22,995 nt of DNA from assembly GCA_964355545.1 (NCBI GenBank), contig CAYHEK010000019.1, positions 1 through 22,995 of the forward strand, read 5' to 3'. This DNA is from JAPLGE01 sp964355545 (lineage in GTDB: Bacteria; Bipolaricaulota; Bipolaricaulia; UBA7950; UBA9294). The notes beneath the pieces were generated by a model. It was not told the origin of the DNA and made no database searches. It saw only the letters and a program-made list of their open reading frames with translations. A program made the translations under genes and the position numbers. Shown piece after piece: positions 1 through 7,072 of this stretch (positions within the stretch are counted from its first letter, which is position 1; every line of letters starts with the position of its first letter).

Positions 1-163
1 GGTCTCGGGGTCCAGATGAGGGCGAGTTCGAAGCCCACCCACCACGGGGAGCAACCAAGGAAAGTCCATTCCTATCTTCATCATCGCTCGGCGCTCTTCC
101 CGATTCGACTCCCGTCGGCTCCGCTCCGCACAGGCCATGGAGAGATGCCCTTCTGATGGGGGT

Positions 164-310
164 TTAGAGTGGCGGGATCCAGCGCGACTGGGCGGAAACG
201 GAGCGGGAGCTTGTCTCGCCAATTACCCGTGTCTGGTTCGTGCCGTCGCCGTTCATCACGTAGATGCGCACGTCCTCGTCTCTCCTCCTCTCAGTAGCTT
301 CCACCGCGGA
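164..310 (-). pseudogene. Remnant of a TolB/PD40 beta-propeller gene
   Basis: One minus-strand frame, ending at the TAA at 164-166, reads DEDVRIYVMNGDGTNQTRV. This closely resembles the repeat consensus of TolB-like/PD40 propellers, in which an IYVMNADGTNQTRLT-type strand is followed by a W-S-P-D-G turn. The expected turn is degraded here to RWIPPL and then the stop. No start codon or upstream propeller repeats remain in frame, so this looks like a decayed fragment rather than a gene. The match rests on a single repeat unit and could be chance; the boundaries are approximate. Confidence 0.3.
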
Positions 311-335
311 CCGGTTTGAGGGAAGGCCAAGTCAG

Positions 336-365
336 TTGACTTGATCCCGCACGATTGCCTAGGAT
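336..365 (+). promoter_or_regulatory. Sigma-70-like promoter of the nitroreductase-like gene
   Basis: TTGACT at 336-341 is followed after 18 bp by TAGGAT at 360-365. Transcription would start near 372, giving a leader of about 20 nt with the AGGAGG at 375-380. A perfect 7-bp inverted repeat with a 2-bp centre (328-343, CAAGTCAGTTGACTTG) covers the -35 box, as an operator would. Both boxes were assigned by eye. Confidence 0.45.
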
Positions 366-391
366 GGAGTGCATAGGAGGTGGGATTGCTT

Positions 392-1615
392 ATGTCATTG
401 GCCTTTGATGCGCCGTTGTTTCGTACTCTGTTTCGCCGACGGACCCGGCGGTTTCCCCTAGGAGGGGACCTGCCATCGCGACGTGCCGGGCTCAACTACA
501 GGTCGAGGGAGGAGCCCGTTCCATTGAACGAGTGGGAGACCGCCTTGCTTTGCTTTGCGGCTTCGGGAACAACCGGAGTTACTGTCGAGGAGGTCCGGCA
601 TCTGATGGGACACTTGACCGTAACCGGCCGAACGGCGGCAAGTCCCTGCGCGTCCTTGACTCTGGAACTCTTCTTCAGTAACGACGACGGGGTTTTCTAT
701 TACAGGACGCCCCCCTTTGAAGAAGTGATCCCGAAGAAGCGCGTGAGAATCGAAACGCTCTCCGATCGCGTGAAGATCCTCGAAGACTACCGCAACAACA
801 CGGTCAAGATCCAGGATGGTCGGTTGCCCATCCCGCGAGAGACTATCGGATCAGCTTTCGAAAGCATGGTCGATCTGCCGGGAACCACGCTCTTCATCCC
901 GCTTGCGGAAACGACGCGCGAGTACATCAACATGTTGTTGATCTGTTTGGCTCAGTTTAGGTGGCAACTGTGGGACGAGGTGAAGGATCAGCCGGCCGGG
1001 GTGGATCGGTGGATCGACAAGGGGGTGCTCGACGGGGACCGAGTGAGCGTCTATCACTACGAATCGCTGCTCCCATGGATCTGCAACTTGGAGGCGGGCA
1101 TGGCGATGCAGAACATGTCGCTCGCCGCTCAAGCCATGGGATTGGGAGCGTTCATGATGCACACCGTTGATCTCAACACGGTCATGCGGCTCCTCGGCGT
1201 GCGGTTTGAAACCGTGAAAGGGAAAGGTTATCCGCAGGGTGTTCCGAACCCAGTAGGCATCGACGGGCTGGTGGAAGGGTACTGTCCTCCCTATCGTGAC
1301 ATGGAGCGAGCGGTCGATGACATCGCCGATCGTAAGTGGGGTTCGTCGGGTATCTACGGAGTGAACGGCTACAACCTTCCCAAAGCGAAGTTCTTCGATG
1401 ATCTCGTCGATGCGGCCAAGGCCTTCTGCCGCTACATCTATGACACGTACGGCCGATTCCCCAAATACCAGAACGCTCTCTTCATCCCGATCCTGATGCA
1501 GGTGCATCATCTGGATCTCGGTTTCTATGAGAAGCACTTCCCCGACTATCTGGACGAGATGGATCGAGCGCACATGCAGATCTGGCATGGCGACGGGCCT
1601 GCCCCGCACCCGTAA
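392..1615 (+). CDS. Nitroreductase-superfamily-like protein, long variant
   Basis: This predicted cytoplasmic protein of 407 aa looks like a divergent flavin-dependent nitroreductase-fold protein. The ATG at 392 is preferred over a GTG at 380 because AGGAGG (375-380) lies 11 nt before the ATG and overlaps the GTG. Support comes from the N-terminal NYRSREEPVPL segment (about 35-45), which resembles the FMN-contacting R-S-x-R entry of the fold, and from EAGMAMQNMSLAAQAMGLGA (234-253), which matches the helix typical of nitroreductases. The C-terminus (370-400) is rich in His and aromatic residues. Single-domain nitroreductases are near 200 aa, so this is double length and may contain two half-domains. 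It converges on the catabolic operon, with only 43 bp between the stop codons. Substrate and reaction are unknown. Confidence 0.5.
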   Translation: MSLAFDAPLFRTLFRRRTRRFPLGGDLPSRRAGLNYRSREEPVPLNEWETALLCFAASGTTGVTVEEVRHLMGHLTVTGRTAASPCASLTLELFFSNDDGVFYYRTPPFEEVIPKKRVRIETLSDRVKILEDYRNNTVKIQDGRLPIPRETIGSAFESMVDLPGTTLFIPLAETTREYINMLLICLAQFRWQLWDEVKDQPAGVDRWIDKGVLDGDRVSVYHYESLLPWICNLEAGMAMQNMSLAAQAMGLGAFMMHTVDLNTVMRLLGVRFETVKGKGYPQGVPNPVGIDGLVEGYCPPYRDMERAVDDIADRKWGSSGIYGVNGYNLPKAKFFDDLVDAAKAFCRYIYDTYGRFPKYQNALFIPILMQVHHLDLGFYEKHFPDYLDEMDRAHMQIWHGDGPAPHP

Positions 1616-1624
1616 GGGCGGATA

Positions 1625-1656
1625 GCCGCGGAGAGCGGCCACTGCTTCTCCGGAGA
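1625..1656. terminator. Possible weak bidirectional terminator between convergent genes
   Basis: GCCGC (1625-1629) and GCGGC (1635-1639) form a 5-bp stem with loop GGAGA. A 10-bp palindrome TCTCCGGAGA follows at 1647-1656. The pair lies between the convergent stop codons at 1615 and 1659. Neither strand has a clear T run, so termination here is only inferred from position. Confidence 0.25.
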
Positions 1657-1658
1657 TT

Positions 1659-2705
1659 TCAGTAGCCGGCGACGCGCATTCGTCGGCAGAAGTTCGCGAG
1701 TTCCTGGTGTGTGAACTTGCCGTCCCGTTCGAGCTCCACTCCGTCGGCTACGATCGTCGGAGCGGTGATCACGACGTCGAAGTGAGAGGCGGCCGGTCGA
1801 TCCATCCACCCACCAAAGCCGAAGACGAACACGCCGAAGACCCGCTCGTCTTCGTTCACTCGTCCCGTCAGTCGAGTCACCCCTGGGTTGAAACCGTAGT
1901 TGCAGTGGGCAATCCGCATCATCGTGGGGTCCTGCAGCGAGTCCAGCCACGCCTTGAGAATCCTCGCCTCTCCCGCCCCCTCGATCGACGTGATGCGACC
2001 GGCCTTGATGTGCAGCGTGACAGGTTCCCGTACGATGCCGACAGTATCCGGGGGCCAGACACTGCCATCGACGACGATGGTGCCGTTCATGGAGCTCTCT
2101 TGAGGGAGCCAGACGACCTGCCCCCCCAACATGACCTCTACTCCTGGCTTGTCGCCCAGGCAGCCGGACTGCCATACCTTGGCCCCCTGATTGCTGAGAC
2201 GGATGTCCGTTCCTCGGGCGGTGGTGATGCGGTATTCCCCTGTGTTCTGGGTTAGAGCAACTAGTTCATCTCCCATGCCCAGCATAGTCGGGTAGTCGAC
2301 CCGGCCGATCGTACGCACCAGCGCATCCGCATCCAGCCCGCAGAAGGCGGCATAGCGGCATCCCTTTGCGGAAGCCGCCCTGCGGGCGTTGGTGTAGAGG
2401 AGGTACTGCACAGCGTACTCAATCCACACGTCGGCTGCCTGCACGGCGGCAGCGACCGGCGGAAACGGCTCCATCTGGGCATGTGGGCGGGTCTCATACC
2501 AGATCACTGTCGGATGAGCCCCGAGGATCAACGCCGCCTGCGCCGTCGCCTCAACCACTCGCCAGTCACTCTGAGTGTCCGCGGTGATTACGACACTCTC
2601 GCCGGGTTTGACCAGCATGATGGTGTCAAGGATCTTGTGAGCAGCGGCGGCGACTTCGAAAGCGTAGTACTCAGGGCGCGACTCTGTACCGATCATCAAT
2701 TCCAT
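1659..2705 (-). CDS. NicX-like / M29-related metalloenzyme (paralog 2)
   Basis: The 348-aa product belongs to the family uniting 2,5-dihydroxypyridine 5,6-dioxygenase (NicX) with M29 metallo-aminopeptidases. The ATG at 2705 follows GGGGAGG by 4 nt; the upstream GTG at 2723 would place the SD inside the gene. H267 lies in AHCNYGFNPG, and H308-x-D310 lies in SHFD. These match in spacing and context the two His and one Asp that bind iron in Pseudomonas NicX (His265, His318, Asp320). An N-terminal Rossmann-like half (residues 1-130) precedes the metal-binding C-terminal half. Length is NicX-like (about 350) rather than M29-like (about 400-415). It is the last gene of the operon and a diverged paralog of the gene at 3746-4789. 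A role as a ring-opening dioxygenase or hydrolase is inferred; peptidase activity cannot be excluded. Confidence 0.65.
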   Translation of the reverse strand: MELMIGTESRPEYYAFEVAAAAHKILDTIMLVKPGESVVITADTQSDWRVVEATAQAALILGAHPTVIWYETRPHAQMEPFPPVAAAVQAADVWIEYAVQYLLYTNARRAASAKGCRYAAFCGLDADALVRTIGRVDYPTMLGMGDELVALTQNTGEYRITTARGTDIRLSNQGAKVWQSGCLGDKPGVEVMLGGQVVWLPQESSMNGTIVVDGSVWPPDTVGIVREPVTLHIKAGRITSIEGAGEARILKAWLDSLQDPTMMRIAHCNYGFNPGVTRLTGRVNEDERVFGVFVFGFGGWMDRPAASHFDVVITAPTIVADGVELERDGKFTHQELANFCRRMRVAGY

Positions 2706-2835
2706 CTTTCCTCCCCTGTGCACCGGTTATCTGACCGTACGGTTCTCGTTCCTCGAATGGGCCATGCGCAGCCAAGTCGCCACGCCTCCTGAAGGCCGCT
2801 GCTGCCGTCTCCTTTGACCGGTCGTGCCCCGTCGC

Positions 2836-3534
2836 TCAGGCAGCCCTCCTGGGCCCTGTGGATCGAGGGAAAAGGCAGGAGCGCCAGGTGGGCGCGGCAA
2901 ACGCCTCAGCGAGCTTCAAGGCAGCGGTTCCAGGCTCGACAACTGGAATCCCCAGGGCCTGAGCGAGGACACTCGCGATGGGTCCCATCGCGGTGCAGCC
3001 CAACACAATGACCTCCGCACCGTCTTCCTCAACCGCCCGGCGGGCCTCTTGTTCGACGGCTTCGAGCGTCCTGTGGTGGTCCCCGAGATCCAGCACGTGC
3101 AGGTTGACGGCTCGAACCGATGCCGCGCGCTCCCACAGCCCCATCCGGCGGATCTTGGCGACCATTGGACTGATGCTTTCCCGGATCGGCATGATGACGG
3201 AGAACCGCTCTCCGAGGAGCAAGGCCAGGCAAAGCGCAGCCTCGCCAGCCCCCACGACCGGGATGTGGCAGGCGTGTTGAGCCGCTCTTAGACCGGGGTC
3301 CAGCGTGCAGTCGATCGTCACGGCGTCGAACCCTTCTTCCTCGGCCCTAACGGCCTCGGAGAAGACGGCCGGGGCAGAGACGAGTTCATCCCGTTCGCTT
3401 TCGGTCGACGGCGGACAATCGTGCGGCGCGACGATCGTGAGCTCCGTGCCAGGCGCTAAGGCCGCCTGACGGTTTGCCATTTGGTTTCGGGCAAGGTCTT
3501 GTGACGAACTTGCCAGTATCGCCTTGATCCTCAT
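2836..3534 (-). CDS. Asp/Glu/hydantoin racemase family protein
   Basis: The 232-aa cytosolic enzyme is a member of the Asp/Glu racemase superfamily and is closest in motifs to hydantoin racemase. The start at 3534 follows AAGGAGGA by about 9 nt; a longer frame upstream lacks a better site. The two catalytic cysteines are visible as C76 in DCTLDPG and C180 in GCTAMG. This is almost exactly the Cys76/Cys181 pair described for rhizobial hydantoin racemase. The family uses the two thiols to remove and return the proton at C5 of the ring. Related folds include maleate isomerase (NicE, of nicotinate breakdown) and arylmalonate decarboxylase, so isomerase activity is an alternative. Its position between two NicX-like genes and after a DUF917 gene favours a role in cyclic N-compound catabolism. 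Confidence 0.75.
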   Translation of the reverse strand: MRIKAILASSSQDLARNQMANRQAALAPGTELTIVAPHDCPPSTESERDELVSAPAVFSEAVRAEEEGFDAVTIDCTLDPGLRAAQHACHIPVVGAGEAALCLALLLGERFSVIMPIRESISPMVAKIRRMGLWERAASVRAVNLHVLDLGDHHRTLEAVEQEARRAVEEDGAEVIVLGCTAMGPIASVLAQALGIPVVEPGTAALKLAEAFAAPTWRSCLFPRSTGPRRAA

Positions 3535-3606
3535 GATCGGCGCTCCTCCTTGTTCTTCCTGTCCGTTCCGTTCGATGTCATGCTTCTCCGACCGCCGCGG
3601 AGTCAA

Positions 3607-3626
3607 GGCTCTCAGGCGAGAGAGCC
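3607..3626 (-). other. Intercistronic hairpin
   Basis: GGCTCTC (3607-3613) and GAGAGCC (3620-3626) form a perfect 7-bp stem with a 6-nt loop. It lies in the 211-bp gap between the NicX-like gene at 3746-4789 and the racemase gene. On the minus strand it is followed by TTGACT, not by a T run. It is more likely an mRNA processing or stabilising hairpin, or part of an internal promoter region, than a terminator. Confidence 0.3.
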
Positions 3627-3745
3627 GCTGCCCATCGTATTCCGCGCCAGAATAGCGACGCGGTCAGCATTCGCTTGCCGGTGCTTACCGGGCCGCCGCA
3701 CCCGGACTCTGTGCCTTACCCCGTCCTTCGAGGAGGAATCCTGGC

Positions 3746-4789
3746 CTACTTGCCCATGGCTGTCGCGAGCTCAGTCAGTTCTGGATGAACGACCTTTCCC
3801 TCCTTGAGGAGCAAGGTGTTGTCCAGCCAGACCGTGGAATCGAGACAGATCCCGTCCGCGTGAGACACGGCTGCGGGCAGCTTCCCCTTGAACATCGTCC
3901 CTTGATAGCCATTTCCCCATTCCGTCGATCCCCAGACTCGTTCGTCCTCCGTGCAGAGCCCGGTGAGGATAGCGCCGGGATTGAAGCCATAGCAGATGTG
4001 GGCGAGGTTGTACATGTTGGGGTCGCCGAGTTTCTTCAGCCAATCGCTCATCTTCTTGGCCAGCTCCCCGCCCGTGATGGCCTTGATCCGTCCCTTCTCG
4101 ACGGTCAGCGTAATCGGTTCGGTCAGAATGCCGAGATCGGCCTCGCCCCCGCCGGAGAACGAGCCGTCGAAGACGATCGTGCCGTTGATGCTTTCTTCAA
4201 GTGGCGCCCAGCCGATCTGTCCGACCAAGAAGTGCGGACCCGGGAGATCTGCCCTCAGTTCATTGGTGATCGGACGAGTGGGAACGTTCTCGAAGGAGAC
4301 GTCCGTCCCCGCAGGGTTCGTCACGCGCATCTTCAATGCCCTACCTGTGAGTTCTACGACCTTGTTCTGAAATCTCTCCTGAAGATCCATATCCAGGCGG
4401 GAAATGCAGCGGACCACGCGTTCTCGATCCAACCCGCCCAGGAAGAGGTAGCGGGTGCGGCCGTTTGCCATGGCTTCGATCCACGGGGTGGAGTACAAGA
4501 GCCATTGGTTATTGAACTCGATCCAGACATCGGCTGCCGGGATTGCCTTCTTCAGTGGTTCGGGCAGTTGCGGATCGGCTACCTTCCCATATCCTCTAGG
4601 GGTGGAGTGCCACGCCACCAAGACCTTGCCGCCGGCCGCTTCGGCCGCCTTGGCCACTTCCTCGACGGGCATGAAGTCCATGGCCGAATCCACCGTGATG
4701 AGGATGGATTCTCCCTTCTTGATCCGGCACATGTCCCAAGCGATGACATGTCCCGCCTTCCCCAATTCCAATTCGTACATCTGCGGCAT
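3746..4789 (-). CDS. NicX-like / M29-related metalloenzyme (paralog 1)
   Basis: This is a 347-aa NicX/M29-superfamily protein. The start ATG at 4789 follows GAGGAG by about 5 nt. H264 lies in AHICYGFNPG and H310-x-D312 in SHADG, reproducing the 2-His-1-carboxylate iron site of Pseudomonas NicX (His265, His318, Asp320). The segment EESINGTIVFDGS (198-210) is shared with the paralog, where it reads ESSMNGTIVVDGS. The N-terminal third carries a Rossmann-like segment, KKGESILITVDS. The gene follows the DUF917 gene by 42 bp and precedes the racemase gene in the same operon. The two paralogs could act in sequence, on different substrates, or as a hetero-oligomer. An Fe(II) ring-cleaving dioxygenase or a metal hydrolase is likely; the substrate is unknown. 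Confidence 0.68.
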   Translation of the reverse strand: MPQMYELELGKAGHVIAWDMCRIKKGESILITVDSAMDFMPVEEVAKAAEAAGGKVLVAWHSTPRGYGKVADPQLPEPLKKAIPAADVWIEFNNQWLLYSTPWIEAMANGRTRYLFLGGLDRERVVRCISRLDMDLQERFQNKVVELTGRALKMRVTNPAGTDVSFENVPTRPITNELRADLPGPHFLVGQIGWAPLEESINGTIVFDGSFSGGGEADLGILTEPITLTVEKGRIKAITGGELAKKMSDWLKKLGDPNMYNLAHICYGFNPGAILTGLCTEDERVWGSTEWGNGYQGTMFKGKLPAAVSHADGICLDSTVWLDNTLLLKEGKVVHPELTELATAMGK

Positions 4790-4831
4790 CGGCTACTCCT
4801 CGCTCGGACTCCCCTGCTTGCGGTTCTTTCC

Positions 4832-5953
4832 TTATCTCACACGGTCCTCGATGGGTGTGTAGGCAATGTCGAAGCCGAAATGCCCTGGCCCGAGAATGGC
4901 TAGGCCCTTTGCTCGACGGAACTGTGCGATCGCCCGCAGCCCAATCACCGCGACGCGTTGGCCTTCAGCAACGGCTGAATTGGCGTACGGTTCGCCCGTC
5001 TCGCGGGCGACGACGATCAACATGTCCGGACTGGTCACGTAGGGCTTGTCGTCTAGCCACGAGACGTGATTCTCATTCTTGAACCAGATCTTGAGCTTCT
5101 TCCCCCTGAACGCTTCGCTGCCCGTGACCGTGTGCGTGCCCCAGTAATACCCTTCCTTGTCCTCCCACTCCTTCTTGGAGACTATGCCTTCGAAAAGAAG
5201 CCAGCCATCCAGTTCTTCAACGATCTTACTCACTGGATCCTTCCCGGCCTCCCTTGCCTCTCGAATGGTTCGCCCAATGGCCAAGCACTTGGACAGGGTA
5301 CCCGGGATGACAACCCGCTTCATGTCGCTTCCCTTGAACAGAAACCCGGCCTGAGCGGCCACGCCGAAGGAGGCGGCGGCGAGGAACTTCCCGATTCGCT
5401 CCGCCATCTCGTAGCCGGTGCTTTCCTTGATGACACAGAGATTGCCGAATCTGTCCACGCTGGAAATGGGCCAGAGTGGAAGGTCGTTGAGGTAGGGGGT
5501 GGTCTGAGGGATCTCGGGGATGGCGCGGCCGGTGTAGTCGCCGTCGACGGCTGGGATGCCCAACCTCGCTGCAGCGGCGACGGCGCCGGGGGTATTGGAG
5601 CCACCGAGTTCGATCGCGACGATGGCACCGATCTTCACGTCCATGTACTGTTCTAGCAAGCGAACCGATTCCGCCTGAATGCTCTTGTACACCTCTTTGG
5701 TCAGTCCCAGCCGCTTCATGCGCTGCTTGGCGTCCTCCGACAACGGAGCAATGGACCCCATGAGGAACGGACACACGGTCCAGGCATCATCCCTGATCTC
5801 CGTGTGGTCGACCCACGTGATCTCCTTCTTCTCGTCGCGGGTCGCCTTAAGCCATGCCACGCCATCCTTCGGATCCCCCCCGCCGCCGGTCCCCATGAAC
5901 GTGCACCCTCGCACGAAATCTTCAATATCGCGATCGCTTTGGATCTTTACCAC
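4832..5953 (-). CDS. DUF917 / S-methyl-thiohydantoin desulfurase-like protein
   Basis: The 373-aa cytosolic protein fits the DUF917 family, whose current domain name refers to S-methyl-thiohydantoin desulfurase. Typical marks are the N-terminal RGCTFMGTGGGGDP (15-28), the central AIELGGSNTPGAVAAAARLG (113-132) followed by IPAVDGDYTGRAIPEIPQTT (133-152), and a smaller C-terminal domain from about 250. Full family length is usually 360-380 aa. It starts at a GTG (5953) preceded by AAGGAGG at 5 nt. It follows the ATPase gene by 99 bp on the same strand. Members commonly sit beside hydantoinase-type genes and racemases, and here the racemase is two genes downstream. Activity on a hydantoin or thiohydantoin ring is inferred from family and context; the family is poorly characterised. 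Confidence 0.78.
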   Translation of the reverse strand: MVKIQSDRDIEDFVRGCTFMGTGGGGDPKDGVAWLKATRDEKKEITWVDHTEIRDDAWTVCPFLMGSIAPLSEDAKQRMKRLGLTKEVYKSIQAESVRLLEQYMDVKIGAIVAIELGGSNTPGAVAAAARLGIPAVDGDYTGRAIPEIPQTTPYLNDLPLWPISSVDRFGNLCVIKESTGYEMAERIGKFLAAASFGVAAQAGFLFKGSDMKRVVIPGTLSKCLAIGRTIREAREAGKDPVSKIVEELDGWLLFEGIVSKKEWEDKEGYYWGTHTVTGSEAFRGKKLKIWFKNENHVSWLDDKPYVTSPDMLIVVARETGEPYANSAVAEGQRVAVIGLRAIAQFRRAKGLAILGPGHFGFDIAYTPIEDRVR

Positions 5954-6052
5954 ACTGTCCTCCTTTCCATAGCCTAGACTCCCCGCGCATGACCCTCGGA
6001 TCCGCCCCGTGTCAGATCGCCCCTTCCTCTAAGACCTCGCCCCCAAGCGAAC

Positions 6053-7072
6053 CTACAGCGCCTCCACGCTGACTGATTGGACGTCCGCGAGTCTCATCGC
6101 TTGATGACACCGAACCCAGTGTCCAGGCTCCACCTCGAGTGAGGCAGGCAACTCCTCGGAGCATCCGGATGTTGCTACAGAGCACCTCGGGTGGAAGGCG
6201 CACCCGCTCGGCGGGTTCGCCGGGCTGGGAATCTCGCCTCCCTTGCTCATTTGTTGTGGTCTGATTCGCTCCTCTTCCCCAGTGACGACCGGCGCAGCGG
6301 CGATCAGGGTCCTTGTATAGGGGTGAACAGGATGACGAAAAAGCAGGTCGGTAGGACCTAGTTCATAGATCCTTCCAACGTACATCACCGCTGCGCGGCC
6401 AGCGATCGTCCGCAGCAGGCTCAGATTATGAGTGATGAAGAGATACGATAGGTCCAACTCGTCCTTGAGCCCCAGGAAAAGACTGATGAGCTTCGCCTGC
6501 ACAGAGACATCAAGCGCGGAGGTCGGCTCATCCAGGGCGACGAAGGACGGGTTGACCGCTAAGGCCCGAGCGATAGCGATTCTCTGTCGTTGTCCGCCGC
6601 TGAGTGCAGAGGGGTACTTGTACATGTAGCGGCTGGGCATCTCGACCTGCTCGAGCAGTCCGCGGATCATCTGTTCCCGCTCTCTGCGCGATTTCCCGAT
6701 TCTATAGATGATGAGGGGGTCTTCCAAGATGCTCGCGATGCTCCGCCGTGGGTTCAGTGAGGACTTGGGATCCTGAAAGACCATCTGCACTTGCGCGCGA
6801 AACCAGCGCATGGTCTCTTTCGTGGCGCCTGCCAAGTCCTTCCCTTTGAAGCGGATCGTTCCGGCGGTCGGCTTGTACAGTTGCACGATGGTCTTTGCCA
6901 CTGTCGACTTCCCGGATCCAGACTCCCCCACCAGCCCAAAGATCTCACCCTCTTCTACGCCGAAAGAAACCTGATCCACGGCCCTGACGTGACCGACGAC
7001 CTTGCGAAAGAGGCCGGAGCGAATGGGGAAGTACTTCGCGAGATTGTCGACCCTCAAAATGGGCTCAGTCAT
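6053..7072 (-). CDS. dppF: Peptide/nickel-type ABC transporter ATP-binding protein (DppF/OppF-like)
   Basis: The 339-aa protein is one of two cytoplasmic ATPases that power the importer encoded upstream. It shows Walker A GESGSGKST (49-57), Q-loop Q100, signature LSGGQRQR (157-164), Walker B FVALDEP (177-183) and switch His215. The C-terminal extension keeps the cysteine cluster of the Opp/Dpp family (C291, C297, C304, C322), which coordinates an iron-sulfur centre in studied DppD/DppF proteins. The ATG overlaps the last codons of the dppD-like gene by 8 bp, indicating translational coupling. The substrate class (peptide, nickel, sugar or heterocycle) cannot be read from the ATPase; the downstream enzymes argue for a cyclic N-compound. 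Confidence 0.93.
   Translation of the reverse strand: MTEPILRVDNLAKYFPIRSGLFRKVVGHVRAVDQVSFGVEEGEIFGLVGESGSGKSTVAKTIVQLYKPTAGTIRFKGKDLAGATKETMRWFRAQVQMVFQDPKSSLNPRRSIASILEDPLIIYRIGKSRREREQMIRGLLEQVEMPSRYMYKYPSALSGGQRQRIAIARALAVNPSFVALDEPTSALDVSVQAKLISLFLGLKDELDLSYLFITHNLSLLRTIAGRAAVMYVGRIYELGPTDLLFRHPVHPYTRTLIAAAPVVTGEEERIRPQQMSKGGEIPSPANPPSGCAFHPRCSVATSGCSEELPASLEVEPGHWVRCHQAMRLADVQSVSVEAL

Larger units (their letters stand above)
1..391. other. Gene-free left edge
   Basis: No convincing complete gene is seen. The minus strand between about 300 and 164 carries a short TolB-propeller-like remnant (listed separately). From about 84 to the window edge a short minus-strand frame starting with two ATG codons stays open, but it is too short to call. 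The right end (328-391) holds the promoter and ribosome binding site of the next gene. Confidence 0.5.

Noticed and set aside
99..124. tRNA-like 3' end (TTCGACTCCCGTCGGCTCC)
   Set aside because: It resembles a T-loop plus acceptor strand, but the 5' half of the T-stem (CCCGA) does not pair with the 3' half and no matching acceptor 5' strand or anticodon arm lies upstream.
851..1642. 263-codon minus-strand frame opposite the nitroreductase-like gene
   Set aside because: It is a shadow of the plus-strand gene, which has an SD, promoter and fold motif; the antisense protein is rich in His/Arg and shows no family.
3590..3606. Internal promoter for the racemase gene (TTGACT on the minus strand at 3606-3601)
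   Set aside because: No acceptable -10 box lies at 16-18 bp; spacing leads to GCATGA, a poor match.
1659..4789. Plain M29 leucyl aminopeptidases
   Set aside because: The superfamily is shared, but the length (about 348) and the spacing of H and H-x-D fit NicX better; kept only as an alternative.
3785..4903. 372-codon plus-strand frame opposite the NicX-like gene
   Set aside because: It is antisense to a gene with family motifs and catalytic residues and has no domain of its own.
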